Shown: positions 26,100 through 36,946, counted from the stretch's first letter. The stretch is 64,000 bases of DNA from Actinomycetota bacterium (GCA_029979265.1 JAPOHW010000015.1:1-64000), one strand, 5' to 3'. A program made the numbers and translations. Notes: a model not told the origin generated them from the sequence alone.

Positions 26100-26480
26100 A
26101 TGATGCAGCGAACGTCCATCGAAATCGAGAGCCTGTCGCATCTCGCCCCGCTTCCCGCCGCAAGCCGGGTGGGACCCTTGCTCGAGTCGAGCATCACCAC
26201 ACCGTTCAACCCCGGTACCCGCACTCTTCCCGCCACGTTCGAGGAACAGGCCGAGAACCTCTTCATCCATATGGGACAGATGCTCGAGGCTGCTGGGGGC
26301 GGATGGGAACACGTGGCCAAGGTGACGTTCTTTCTCGCCGAACACGAGAGCAGAGCCAAGTTGAACGTTCCGTGGCTGGAACGATTTCCCGACGAAGCGT
26401 CGCGTCCAGCCCGGCACATCATGGAGGTCGGCCCGGGAGCCTCGAAGGTCACGTGTGTGTTCACCGCCTACATTGCCTGA
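26100..26480 (+). CDS. RidA/YjgF/UK114-family protein
   Basis: A 126-residue trimer-forming RidA-fold protein: LPLPAASRVGPLLESS start, QAENLFIHMGQMLEAAGGGWEHVAKVTFFLAE in the centre, and a C-terminal ASRPARHIMEVG segment containing the Arg expected to bind carboxylate in deaminating members. RidA proteins hydrolyse reactive enamine/imine intermediates; many paralogues sit in catabolic clusters with dedicated roles. The first of two consecutive ATGs is given; either is possible. It is 2 bp upstream of the RraA-like gene and divergent from the molybdenum hydroxylase operon across about 99 bp. This suggests that the three units belong to one catabolic locus. Confidence 0.88.
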   Translation: MMQRTSIEIESLSHLAPLPAASRVGPLLESSITTPFNPGTRTLPATFEEQAENLFIHMGQMLEAAGGGWEHVAKVTFFLAEHESRAKLNVPWLERFPDEASRPARHIMEVGPGASKVTCVFTAYIA

Positions 26481-26482
26481 CC

Positions 26483-27223
26483 ATGGAAGATCCCGGCTAC
26501 GACAACGACATTCGCCCTGTCATCCTCACCGATGAACTGAAGGCGAAACTCAACGGTGTGGCAACACCGACGCTGGCCGGTGCGTTGCAGGACCGAGGCA
26601 TCGAGAACGGCATTCTCGTCGGTCTCAAACCGACCCGTCCCGACCTACGTCTGCTCGGTTACGCCCACACCCTCCGCTACGTCCCCAGGGCCCCGGAGTT
26701 CATCGCTCGAACCAAGGGCCGCAACATGCAGCGCATCGCAATCGAGACGATCGAGTCCGACGAGGTCCTGATCATGGAGGCCCGCTACGAGGTCCTCGCC
26801 GGCACCATCGGCGACATCTACTCGATGCGGGTGAAGCAGCGCGGCGGTACCGGCGTGATCACCGACGGCTGCCTGCGCGATACACCGGGAATCGCCGAGA
26901 TCGATCTTCCCGTGTACCACTTCGCCTCCCACGGTGCCCGGGTCGGCCGGATTCACACGCCGCTGGACCATCAGGTACCGATCGTGTGTGCAGGTGTCAC
27001 CGTCTTTCCCGGCGACATTCTCGTCGGCGATGCCGAAGGGGTCTGCGTGCTTCCCGCCCGTCTGGCCGAAGAGATCGCCGATCAGTGCGTGGAGGACGAA
27101 CTTCGTGAGGAGTGGGGCCTGTGGCGGGTGTCGCAGGGTGAGTCGATCGAGACGACGTTCCCCATGCACGAAAGCCGCCGCGCCGAGTACGAGCGCTGGA
27201 AACGCGACGTGAAGGGCTGCTGA
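26483..27223 (+). CDS. RraA/HMG-aldolase-family protein
   Basis: A 246-residue RraA-fold protein. Motifs are TPTLAGALQDRG (N-terminal), GTGVITDGCLRDTPGI, where Arg-Asp bind substrate and metal, and GVTVFPGDILVGDAEGVCVLP. The family includes 4-hydroxy-4-methyl-2-oxoglutarate aldolase / oxaloacetate decarboxylase, the RNase E regulator RraA, and sugar-acid enzymes. The extra C-terminal helix of about 40 residues (LREEWGLWRVSQ) is typical of the enzyme rather than the short RraA form. It is nearly contiguous with ridA. A retro-aldol step late in a ring-degradation pathway would suit the adjacent molybdenum hydroxylase, but that is inference. The ORF-track start at 26087 lies in ridA and was rejected. 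Confidence 0.85.
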   Translation: MEDPGYDNDIRPVILTDELKAKLNGVATPTLAGALQDRGIENGILVGLKPTRPDLRLLGYAHTLRYVPRAPEFIARTKGRNMQRIAIETIESDEVLIMEARYEVLAGTIGDIYSMRVKQRGGTGVITDGCLRDTPGIAEIDLPVYHFASHGARVGRIHTPLDHQVPIVCAGVTVFPGDILVGDAEGVCVLPARLAEEIADQCVEDELREEWGLWRVSQGESIETTFPMHESRRAEYERWKRDVKGC

Positions 27224-27351
27224 TCCACAACGATCACGATCCCAGCCGGCCTGAAGTCATCGCCTCCGGCTCCGCAACCTCGCGACACATCCTCGGAAGC
27301 GATCGGTTCGTTCGCCGACGTTCCCGACTCGAAACGTGACGAGGGACATGA

Positions 27352-27385
27352 TCCAAACGACGCATCTATAGTCCAAAAGACTCAT
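27352..27385 (+). promoter_or_regulatory. 14-bp direct repeat with 20-bp period before the GGDEF/EAL gene
   Basis: Two copies of TCCAAA(C/A)GAC(G/T)CAT start at 27352 and 27372, 12 of 14 bases identical and spaced exactly two helical turns apart. A TATAGT that could serve as a -10 box lies between them and overlaps the second copy; no convincing -35 box is seen. A tandem, same-face site like this would suit an activator or repressor dimer controlling the downstream signalling gene. No regulator is identified. Confidence 0.4.
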
Positions 27386-27440
27386 TACTGGCCTCCGGCG
27401 GTCGAATGAGTTGTGCAAGTCGAGTTTCGAAGGACGCAGC

Positions 27441-30400
27441 GTGGAACCCAACAACGATCGACAGTCACTTGACTTCCCGGATTCCGCTATCGACTCCGTC
27501 GACGTGGGCAGCCTCTTCGACGCCCTCCAAGCCGCGAATGCGACGATCAACGGGTTCGACGAAATGCCCTTTTTGGAGCCGGTGCTCGAAAAGATCGCCA
27601 ATGCGCTGGGAGCTGAGAAGATCATCGTGACTCAGCGCTCGAATGACGCCTTGATCCAGCGCACCCACTGCGACGACGACAGGCTCTCACAGCATCTCGA
27701 AGACTGGACCGTGTTCGCCGAGGGTCCCGCCTACACCTGGTCGTCCAGTCATCGCATCGGTCAGGCTCGGCAATTTCCTGCCACCCCCCACGGCCACGTC
27801 GTCGCCCTCACCGCAGGGCGCCGTGACAGCGATCAGATTCGGGGGACGCTGACCGTTCTCTGCGGCGACACACCGATGACGAAGCAAAGCACGGACTTCG
27901 CAGGGCTGGTCGCTCTGAGTCTTGCCGGACTGTTCAAGCGTCTTGACAGCGATGCGGAAATTGCCAGGCTCGGAGAACTCGCGAAACTGCGGGAAGTGGT
28001 GAGTGCACGCCTGCTCCCGCGCTTCGAAGCTGACACCGATGCATACGAAGCAGTCACCCATGTCCTTTCTGCGATCGCCGAGACCTTCTCCGCAGACGAG
28101 GTGCTCTGGGGCAACCGTCACAATCCCAAGGTGGATGGGGGTTCCCAACGCTACGTGCGCAGACTTGGCGTATCGCAACAACTTCCTCCATCCAGACTCA
28201 TGATGAAGAGCGGACCCCTCGACCGCAACAGCCGGATCGTGATCGACCGATTGGACGACAGCGCGTTTCGAAACCTGGGCCTGGACCCCTCCGCCTACCC
28301 GCACTCGATGACGTGGACCACACCGCTTCAACTCGAAGACACCGTGGTCGGAGGATTGGGCCTCCTCTTCCTCGACAAGACGGCTGACCCCACCGTCGAG
28401 GAAATCCGTGCGCTTGCAGATATCTCGAAGTTGCTTCAGCAGTACACCGTGCGGGTCGACGCTGAGCGTGCGCTTCAGCGCCGCCACGACTTCGACAGGC
28501 TCTCTCTGGAGATCGCTCGCAGCCTGCTCCGAGCCTCCACCGAAGGCGAAAGCGCCAACGAGGTGATCACCTGGACCCTTGAAAAGCTTGGCCGCGCCTT
28601 CAACGCCGACCAGCTGACACTGCAGAGCGGACGAGACACCGGCTCTGCCATTCGCTGGGACTCCACGCATGGTCTCGAGCGGTACCAGCACATACTCGAC
28701 GCACGTCCGAAGCGGTTCATGAGCGACGCGGTGCAGCAGATCGTCGACGAGCGCGGGAGCGCCTTGCTCAGGGTGCCGGATCTTCCCGAGGATGCTCGTT
28801 CCATCCTCGAACAACTCGGGTACGACAACGTCACCATCCTCGCCTGTCGGACCGTCCCCGACGACAGAAACATCCTCCTCGGCGCGTTGTCCTGGGATCA
28901 TCGTGATTGGACCGATGTCCACCTGACGACATTGACCTACATCGGAACGTTGCTGCAACAGGCAGTGGACACGATCGAGGCGCGTCAGCGGGCGGCACTC
29001 TTCGATGAGATGGAGCGGTTGGCGGCGAGGGTCTCGACGGAACTCAACAAGCACGATGCAGTCCACGAGGCCCTGGGCGGGATTCTTCCCGACATCTCGT
29101 CAACGGTCGGCGGACTTGGCGCCTCTTGGTTCGATGTCTCGCACAAGCTCCGACGCTTCGACATCGTGCGATCTGTCAGTTCCGACGGTGCTTCGTTCCC
29201 GCCGAACGCAAAACTTGGCTTCAGCGAAGACGACTGGGAGCAGATCGGTACAACCGCCTGGCCCGCTGGGTTTTATACCCGACACGATCCGCCGATGAAC
29301 ACCATTGCCCGCACTGTCGACCCGGAGTGGTCCGACCGGCTGATGATACCGGTGATCCGCAACGGACTGGTCGTGTCTGGGTTCGGCATCATCGTCGACG
29401 GCCCGCGACCAACTGCGGTGCTGCAGGTGCTCTCGAGGATCGCAGAGCTGGTCCAAGAGGCGTTTGAGCGGAGCCGTGGGGCGCAGTTGTTTGCCACGAC
29501 GTTCGATTCGGCCCCGACCGGTCAACTGGTGCTCGACGAACAAGGAGTGGTGCAAGCGTTGAACGCGGCCGCAGCGGCGCTTGGCCTCGTCCGGCCCGGG
29601 GAGCGTTGGGATACGGTCGATACCACGTTCTTTTCCGGCCGCGGCGAGCACGAGTTCGAGCTCTCGACTGATCGGCATCAGCGATGGTTTCGGGTACGGA
29701 GTTCGGTTGTTACTGACGACAACATCCGACCGATCACCGTGGTCAACATCGAAGACGTCTCGAAAGAGCGCGCCTCACAAGCTGCGCTGGAACACGATGC
29801 AAGCCATGACCAGTTGACAGGGCTTGCCAACCGGCGGCTTCTCGACGAGAAACTGTCCACTGCCGCATGTGACACCGGCGCCACGGTCGTGATGGTCGAC
29901 GTCGACCGATTCAAGTCGATCAATGACTCGCTCGGGCATCACGCAGGGGACGCAGTCCTGTTGGCGCTGGCCGACCGGCTCCGCACCACGGTTCGCGATG
30001 GCGACCTGGTGTGTCGTTTTGGAGGTGACGAGTTTGCAATCCTCCTCAAGGGCTGCAGTGAACGCCACGAACTCGCGGCCTTCGCAACCCGCATGTTGGA
30101 TGTCATACGTGAACCGGTTGACTTTGACGGTCACACAATCTCCCCGACGTGCTCGCTTGGCCTTGCGTCGATCCCACGGGGCGAGGACCCCGAGGCGGTC
30201 CTTCGTTTTGCGGACGCCGCCCTCGTAACTGCAAAGAACGCTGGCCGCAACGGCTTCGCCTTCTTCGATCCATCAGACACCGACATCCTGCGCTCCCGCT
30301 TCGATACGGAGATGGGGATTCAGCGTGGCCTCGAGAATGGCGAATTCGTCACCTGGTTCCAACCCGAATATGACCTTACCAGTGGCGCTGTCCGTGGCCT

Positions 30401-31064
30401 CGAGGCCCTCATGCGCTGGCAGCGACCAGGCGTCGGTGTCGTCCCTGCCGACGAGTTCATCACTATTGCTGAAGACATGGGTGCTGCCCGTCGCATGAGC
30501 GAGCTTGCACTTCTGCACTCCTGCGCGCTCGCTTCCGGCTGGAACGGCCAGAGCCACAGAGTCAGGGTCGGGGTGAACATCACCGCTGCACAGCTCCAAG
30601 GTGACCAGCTTGAGCGCAACGTCCTGCACGCGCTCGCTCAACACGATCTCCAGCCCGAGAGGCTCTGCCTCGAACTCACCGAACGGTCGCTGCTGCTTGA
30701 CATCGACAACACCATCCGCACCCTCGCTCGCCTTCGCGATCTCGGAATCGAAATTGCCATCGACGACTTCGGTACAGGATTCAGCTCGCTTGCCTGGCTG
30801 AAGCGTCTCCCGGTCGACACGATCAAGATCGACGGTTCGTTCGTGAAAGACATCGCCACCGATCTCGACGACCGGACGATCGTCCGATCGATCATCGAAC
30901 TGGCCCATGCCCTCGGTATCGAGACGGTCGCCGAAGGCATCGAGCATGCCGACCAAGTCGCCGTACTGCGCGAACTTGGCTGCCAGCGCGGCCAGGGCTG
31001 GCTGTGGTCGCCCGCCATCGATCCGATGGACGTAGCTGACCTTCTGCGCGCTCCACAACACTGA
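27441..31064 (+). CDS. GAF/PAS-GGDEF-EAL cyclic-di-GMP signalling protein
   Basis: A 1,207-residue soluble protein. The first about 690 residues look like several consecutive GAF-type sensor modules linked by helices, followed by a PAS-like unit (FDSAPTGQLVLDEQGVVQALN). A diguanylate cyclase domain has intact GGDEF at about 861 and an RxxD product-inhibition site five residues before it. An EAL phosphodiesterase domain begins at EALMRW (about 988). It keeps the NITAAQ, LELTE, IDDFGTGFSS, IKIDGSF, EGIE and terminal QG residues needed for catalysis. Both enzyme halves thus look active. No membrane segments, so it senses an internal ligand. Start: GTG at 27441 with GAAGGA upstream; the TTG at 27411 is less likely. 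Confidence 0.93.
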   Translation: MEPNNDRQSLDFPDSAIDSVDVGSLFDALQAANATINGFDEMPFLEPVLEKIANALGAEKIIVTQRSNDALIQRTHCDDDRLSQHLEDWTVFAEGPAYTWSSSHRIGQARQFPATPHGHVVALTAGRRDSDQIRGTLTVLCGDTPMTKQSTDFAGLVALSLAGLFKRLDSDAEIARLGELAKLREVVSARLLPRFEADTDAYEAVTHVLSAIAETFSADEVLWGNRHNPKVDGGSQRYVRRLGVSQQLPPSRLMMKSGPLDRNSRIVIDRLDDSAFRNLGLDPSAYPHSMTWTTPLQLEDTVVGGLGLLFLDKTADPTVEEIRALADISKLLQQYTVRVDAERALQRRHDFDRLSLEIARSLLRASTEGESANEVITWTLEKLGRAFNADQLTLQSGRDTGSAIRWDSTHGLERYQHILDARPKRFMSDAVQQIVDERGSALLRVPDLPEDARSILEQLGYDNVTILACRTVPDDRNILLGALSWDHRDWTDVHLTTLTYIGTLLQQAVDTIEARQRAALFDEMERLAARVSTELNKHDAVHEALGGILPDISSTVGGLGASWFDVSHKLRRFDIVRSVSSDGASFPPNAKLGFSEDDWEQIGTTAWPAGFYTRHDPPMNTIARTVDPEWSDRLMIPVIRNGLVVSGFGIIVDGPRPTAVLQVLSRIAELVQEAFERSRGAQLFATTFDSAPTGQLVLDEQGVVQALNAAAAALGLVRPGERWDTVDTTFFSGRGEHEFELSTDRHQRWFRVRSSVVTDDNIRPITVVNIEDVSKERASQAALEHDASHDQLTGLANRRLLDEKLSTAACDTGATVVMVDVDRFKSINDSLGHHAGDAVLLALADRLRTTVRDGDLVCRFGGDEFAILLKGCSERHELAAFATRMLDVIREPVDFDGHTISPTCSLGLASIPRGEDPEAVLRFADAALVTAKNAGRNGFAFFDPSDTDILRSRFDTEMGIQRGLENGEFVTWFQPEYDLTSGAVRGLEALMRWQRPGVGVVPADEFITIAEDMGAARRMSELALLHSCALASGWNGQSHRVRVGVNITAAQLQGDQLERNVLHALAQHDLQPERLCLELTERSLLLDIDNTIRTLARLRDLGIEIAIDDFGTGFSSLAWLKRLPVDTIKIDGSFVKDIATDLDDRTIVRSIIELAHALGIETVAEGIEHADQVAVLRELGCQRGQGWLWSPAIDPMDVADLLRAPQH

Positions 31065-31098
31065 CCCACTCGCGCCACCGGCCGCCTAGCATCCGGCC

Positions 31099-32259
31099 AT
31101 GGACTTCTCGCCGAATCCTGACCACGAGTTGATCATCGAGGCGGTCGATGCAGTCTGCGCGCAGTACGACGACACCTACTGGGCCGAACGCGACGACAAG
31201 CACGAGTTCCCGTGGGCCTTCTACGACGACATGGCCGCCGGGGGTTGGATCGGTATCGCGATTCCGGAGGAGTACGGCGGTGGGGGGCAGGGCATCACCG
31301 AGGGTGCGCTCGTACTGAACCGGGTTGCCGCGAGCGGCGCCGCGATGAACGGCTCGACTGCGCTGCACCTCACGATGTTCGGGCTCAACCCTGTTGTGAA
31401 ATTCGGCAACGATCGCCTGAAGGAGACGTTCCTTCCCCGCGCCGCAGCGGGCGATCTCCATGTGGCCTTCGGCGTGACCGAACCCGATGCCGGCACCGAC
31501 ACGAGCCGGATCGTCACCCGCGCGGTCGAGGACGGCATGGGTGGCTGGATCGTCGATGGGCGCAAAATCTGGACGAGCAAGGCACTCGAATCCGAGGTCT
31601 GCCTCCTCCTTGCTCGCACCGACGGCGAACCCGGTTCGTTCAACGGCCTGACCCTCTTTCTGGTCGACCTCGATCCTGCGCACTGCGACATCGCACCGAT
31701 CCCGAAGGTTGGCCGCAACGCGGTCGCATCGTGCGAGGTTGCCTACGACGGTCTGCCAGTCGAGTCATGGCGCATGGTCGGCGAGCGGGGTCGAGGGTTC
31801 CACCACATCCTGCACGGCCTGAACCCCGAGCGGATCCTGCTCGCCGGCATGGCCTGCGGCATCGGCGAAGCCGCAGTGCGACGAGCGACGAACTACGCCG
31901 TGGAACGAGAGGTGTTCGGCCGCCAGATCGGCGCGAACCAGGCCGTCTCTCACCCGCTGGCGAAGGCCCACATGGAACTCAACGCGGCCATGACCCTGAT
32001 GCTGCGTGCTGCCTGGATGTACGACAACGGCCACGAGTGCGGCGAGCTCGCCAACACCGCCAAGTACCTCGCAGCGGAGGCCTCGTTCTTCGCCGCCGAC
32101 CAGGCAATGCAGACCCACGGCGGCTTGGGTTACGCAAGCGAGTATCACGTCGAGCGGTATTGGCGCGAGGCCCGACTGCAGCGGATTGCGCCGGTCAGTC
32201 AGGAGATGACGCTCAACTACATCGCCCAGAACGTGCTGGGGCTCCCGAGGAGCTACTGA
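31099..32259 (+). CDS. Acyl-CoA dehydrogenase (isovaleryl/long-chain-type catalytic base)
   Basis: A 386-residue FAD enzyme with full acyl-CoA dehydrogenase architecture: EYGGGGQG, FGVTEPDAGTDTS (FAD/substrate loop), DGRKIWTSKA, EREVFGRQIG, and QTHGGLGYASEYHVERYWREARLQRI. The medium-chain-type Glu position in the final helix is Pro (RIAPVSQEM). However, GLNPERILLA places E244 where isovaleryl- and long-chain acyl-CoA dehydrogenases keep their base, so the enzyme is probably active with the alternative geometry. The gene follows the GGDEF/EAL gene by 34 bp but is likely unrelated, and converges with the P450 with stop codons abutting. Substrate is a branched or medium acyl-CoA at best guess. 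Confidence 0.92.
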   Translation: MDFSPNPDHELIIEAVDAVCAQYDDTYWAERDDKHEFPWAFYDDMAAGGWIGIAIPEEYGGGGQGITEGALVLNRVAASGAAMNGSTALHLTMFGLNPVVKFGNDRLKETFLPRAAAGDLHVAFGVTEPDAGTDTSRIVTRAVEDGMGGWIVDGRKIWTSKALESEVCLLLARTDGEPGSFNGLTLFLVDLDPAHCDIAPIPKVGRNAVASCEVAYDGLPVESWRMVGERGRGFHHILHGLNPERILLAGMACGIGEAAVRRATNYAVEREVFGRQIGANQAVSHPLAKAHMELNAAMTLMLRAAWMYDNGHECGELANTAKYLAAEASFFAADQAMQTHGGLGYASEYHVERYWREARLQRIAPVSQEMTLNYIAQNVLGLPRSY

Positions 32260-33522
32260 TCACCACTCGACTGGCAGACGCTCCAGTCCCAAGACGAAAT
32301 TGCCCGTGCGTTCCGGTCGCTTCTCCTGGGGTCCGGCAAGACGAATCTCGGGGAGTCGGTCGAGGATCTCTTCGAACAGGACCGTGAGCTCGAGCCGGGC
32401 CAGGCTTGCGCCCAGACAGAAGTGACGGCCGTTCGCCCCGAATGCCTGATGCTTGTTCGGTGACCGCGTGATGTCGAACTCGTGTGCGTCGGGACCGAAC
32501 TCAGCCTCGTCTCGATTCCCGGAGAGATACAGCAGCAGCGTGCGGTCTCCGGCCAGGATCGGTTGACCGCCGACCTCCACATCGACTGTCGCTGTCCGAT
32601 TCATGTTGCGAACAGGGGTGACCCAGCGCAGCATCTCCTCGATCGCACCCGGCAGCAGTGATCGCTCGGCTCGGAGGGCGTCGAGTTGCTCGGGATGCAG
32701 CAGCAGCGCCTCGAGTCCGCCCGACATGACGTGGCGGGTGGTCTCGTCGCCGCCCACCAGAATCAGCATGGTCTCGTAGATCAGATCCTCGGCCGACATC
32801 GGCTCGTCCCGGATCTCGGCATCGGGGTACATGAGCAGCGTGATCAGGTCCTCGGCGTCGGCATCGGTGCGCGTCCCCATCTCGCCGACGATGTACTCGA
32901 CCCACTCCATCACGGCAGTCACGACCTGATCACGAAATTCCTCGTCGACGCCCCCTGTGGCGAAGAGATCGGACCAGTGCAAGAGCTTGGCTTCGTCGGC
33001 GAGGGGGAGGCCCATCAGGGTGGCGATCATCCGCAGCGGGATCGGTGTGGCGATGTCGGTCACGAAGTCGCATCCACCGTCATCGATCACGGCGTCGATC
33101 AATTCGGTGACCGTCGCCCGCAGGAACGCCTCGTGGGCAGCGACCCGTTTGGGCGTGAACCCCGACGAGACCAACCGGCGCCGGCGCGTGTGATCGGGTG
33201 GGTCGGTGTTGATCATCGACGGTACCGACGACTCGGGACGTGAGCCCTTCACCGAACAGAAGGTCACGTGATCTGCCTCGATGCGTTGGATGTCGGCATG
33301 GCGGGTGATCGCCCACAGACCTGTCTCGTCGTCCCAGTAGACCGGCGCGTGCTCGCGCATCCACGCCATTCGTTCGAACGGGTCGGCGTGGAAGTCGGTC
33401 GACATCACCACCACATCGTCCCGCGTCGGATGTGAGGGGCTGCGATGAACGATCGTCGATCGATCGAAGGCGTAGTTGTGCAGCGGATTGTCGCCGGTTT
33501 CGTCAGGGCGAGCGTCAGCCAT
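32260..33522 (-). CDS. Cytochrome P450
   Basis: A 420-residue soluble bacterial P450 (two more residues if the GTG at 33528 is used). The I-helix oxygen site is GGDETTR, the K-helix ExxR is EEMLRW, and the haem thiolate loop is FGANGRHFCLGASLARLE. The N-terminal PSHPTRDDVVVMSTDFHADPFERMAWMREHAPVYWDD region is like actinobacterial CYP families acting on steroid side chains, terpenes or fatty acids. No dedicated ferredoxin is adjacent, so electrons come from elsewhere. It follows the FadE-like gene by about 14 bp on the same strand, and the pair plausibly share a substrate pathway (hydroxylation then beta-oxidation). Confidence 0.93.
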   Translation of the reverse strand: MADARPDETGDNPLHNYAFDRSTIVHRSPSHPTRDDVVVMSTDFHADPFERMAWMREHAPVYWDDETGLWAITRHADIQRIEADHVTFCSVKGSRPESSVPSMINTDPPDHTRRRRLVSSGFTPKRVAAHEAFLRATVTELIDAVIDDGGCDFVTDIATPIPLRMIATLMGLPLADEAKLLHWSDLFATGGVDEEFRDQVVTAVMEWVEYIVGEMGTRTDADAEDLITLLMYPDAEIRDEPMSAEDLIYETMLILVGGDETTRHVMSGGLEALLLHPEQLDALRAERSLLPGAIEEMLRWVTPVRNMNRTATVDVEVGGQPILAGDRTLLLYLSGNRDEAEFGPDAHEFDITRSPNKHQAFGANGRHFCLGASLARLELTVLFEEILDRLPEIRLAGPQEKRPERTGNFVLGLERLPVEW

Positions 33523-33536
33523 CGCCACCGAGGCTG

Positions 33537-34649
33537 TCAGACCCGCGGCTCACGAGGCAGCCCGAGGACACGCTCGCCGAGGATGTTGCGCATCACATTC
33601 GATGTACCGCCCATGATCGTGTACGCCGGGTTGTACGCAAATGCATGGATGGCAAGGCTGTCGGTCACCGCTTCCATGCCGAGGGTCCTGGCCGCAAAGT
33701 CGGCAACCCGTTGCTGATGCTCCGTGCAGAAACACTTGGTGGCCGCACTGAACCCGACCGGTGCCTGTTTGAGCGCCTCCCGATAGACGAGGATCCGACC
33801 AAGCCGGTAGCCGGTCTCGAGCGCTGCGATCTCCTGGCGCACGAGTGGGTTGTCGGTGTCGGCCACGGCACGAGCGCGCAGGTACAGCGGTTTGTTGGAG
33901 ACGAGCCGGTCGATGCCACCTCGCTCGTCTTCCAGCTGCGACATCGTCTGCTTGAAGGCGGCACCTTCAACCCCCACCAGGTTCTCGACCGGCACGCGAA
34001 CATCGGTGAAGAACACTTCACAGAAGTGCTGATTGGTCGTCATGTCCTTGATCGGCCGCACCTCGATGCCGGGCAGATCCATCGGCACGATCATCTCGCT
34101 GACGCCCTTGTGCGGTGGGCCGTCGGCGGTGGTTCGACAGATCAGATAGATGTAATCCGAGGTGGCTGCGAACGACGTCCAGATCTTCTGCCCATTGACC
34201 ACGAACACGTCGCCGTCGCGGACCGCCGAGGTCTTGAGACTTGCGAGGTCGGAGCCGGAGTCGGGTTCGCTCATTCCGATGCACCAGGTGGTTTCACCAC
34301 TGAGCATCCCGGGAAGAAACTCCGCCTGCTGATCGGGTGTCCCGTAGTTGATGAGGGCAGGACCCATCTGGCGGTCGGCGAACCAACTCGCGGCGATCGG
34401 GGCGCCGACCGAGATCATTTCTTCGCCCATGATCATGCGGGCGAGGTTCGAATGACCACCACCTCCGAACTCGGTCGGCCAGGTCATGCCGATCCAGCCC
34501 TCGGCGCTGAGCCGTTTGCTGAACTCTTTGGAGTAGCCGTTGATCCAGGAGTCCGTGTGGGCGCCGAACTCGGCGACACCCTCCGCTGCGAGCGCGCGGG
34601 CCCGGTCCCGGAGTGCCTGGAGTTGGGCTGGCAGTTCGAAGTCGAGCAT
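33537..34649 (-). CDS. Acyl-CoA dehydrogenase (FadE-like)
   Basis: A 370-residue acyl-CoA dehydrogenase. WPTEFGGGGHSN, IGMSEPDSGSDLAS, NGQKIWTSFAA and YNPAYTIMGGTSNVMRNILGERVLGLP are family landmarks. The usual EGT in the C-terminal helix is GGT, so the medium-chain-type catalytic Glu is absent. A Glu in QLEDERGGIDR sits near the alternative isovaleryl-type position. Such subunits often occur in alpha2beta2 FadE pairs of steroid degraders. The start at MLDFELP is preferred over 34751 because GAGGAGGT precedes it at good spacing. First of a FadE-P450 unit, 122 bp downstream of marR. Confidence 0.9.
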   Translation of the reverse strand: MLDFELPAQLQALRDRARALAAEGVAEFGAHTDSWINGYSKEFSKRLSAEGWIGMTWPTEFGGGGHSNLARMIMGEEMISVGAPIAASWFADRQMGPALINYGTPDQQAEFLPGMLSGETTWCIGMSEPDSGSDLASLKTSAVRDGDVFVVNGQKIWTSFAATSDYIYLICRTTADGPPHKGVSEMIVPMDLPGIEVRPIKDMTTNQHFCEVFFTDVRVPVENLVGVEGAAFKQTMSQLEDERGGIDRLVSNKPLYLRARAVADTDNPLVRQEIAALETGYRLGRILVYREALKQAPVGFSAATKCFCTEHQQRVADFAARTLGMEAVTDSLAIHAFAYNPAYTIMGGTSNVMRNILGERVLGLPREPRV

Positions 34650-34771
34650 CGTCAAGACCTCCTCTCGGCACGGTAGCTTCGCCCGATCACGTTCACCCCA
34701 GCGGACCCGAACTGGTGAACGCCTCCCGATCGACCGTTCGCAGTGTCGCACCGGTCTGGCCCGGAGCTGGC

Positions 34772-35266
34772 TCAGGCGAAGTCGCCGGCCGCCGATCGCA
34801 ACTCCAGAATCGCTCGGTCTGTCGCAGCTCGGGCGGGTGCGCTCATCCCGGCGACACCGAACTCGATGTCGGCCAGAACAGCGGCGCCGCGCTCAGCTCG
34901 CTGGCGCCCCTCGGCAGTGAGCACGGCCAGCGTCGCTCGGCGATCGGTCGGATGCGGCTCGCGACGCACGTAGCCGTCGGCCTCGAGACGGTTGACCGTG
35001 TTGGTGACGCTTGCCGGATGCACCTGCAGTCGGTCGCCGACCTTGCCGAGCGGCAGCATGCCCTCCCGTGTGAACGACAGCAGCGCCAGCACCTCGAACC
35101 GACTGAAGTTCAGACCGAGTGGCGCCAGAGCTGCATCGATGCGGCCGGTGAGGATCTGATGGGCGCGGGTGATGGCGGTGGCGGCGGTCATTGCGCCGAT
35201 CGCCGTCCATCCGGCGGAGCGCCAGTTCGCAGCCGCCTCCTCGATGGGGTCGAACGCCAGCGTCAC
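34772..35266 (-). CDS. MarR-family transcriptional regulator
   Basis: A 164-residue winged-helix regulator: an N-terminal dimerisation helix, helix-turn-helix around LGKVGDRLQVHPASVTNTVNRLEADGYV, and the wing with the conserved PTDRRATLAVLTAEG. It starts with GTG only 54 bp from the divergent icmA start, and a 24-bp near-palindrome lies between them. It therefore most likely represses or tunes the mutase operon and itself, in response to an acyl-CoA or carboxylate ligand. MarR proteins bind such palindromes as dimers. It could also act on the FadE-P450 genes downstream on the same strand. Confidence 0.9.
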   Translation of the reverse strand: MTLAFDPIEEAAANWRSAGWTAIGAMTAATAITRAHQILTGRIDAALAPLGLNFSRFEVLALLSFTREGMLPLGKVGDRLQVHPASVTNTVNRLEADGYVRREPHPTDRRATLAVLTAEGRQRAERGAAVLADIEFGVAGMSAPARAATDRAILELRSAAGDFA

Positions 35267-35284
35267 GCACGCTAGCCTACGGAG

Positions 35285-35308
35285 AAATAGTTGGACGTCA
35301 AAGTATTT
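35285..35308. promoter_or_regulatory. 24-bp near-palindromic operator between marR and icmA
   Basis: The sequence runs AAATA-g-TT-g-GACGTC-a-AA-g-TATTT: 20 of 24 positions are self-complementary around a central GACGTC (centre 35296.5). It lies in the 54-bp divergent gap, 12 bp before the icmA start and 18 bp from the marR GTG. Size and symmetry are what MarR dimers bind, so autoregulation and control of the mutase operon are inferred. Confidence 0.7.
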
Positions 35309-35320
35309 GGAGCGTCGACC

Positions 35321-36942
<1,622 letters not shown>

Positions 36943-36946
<4 letters not shown>

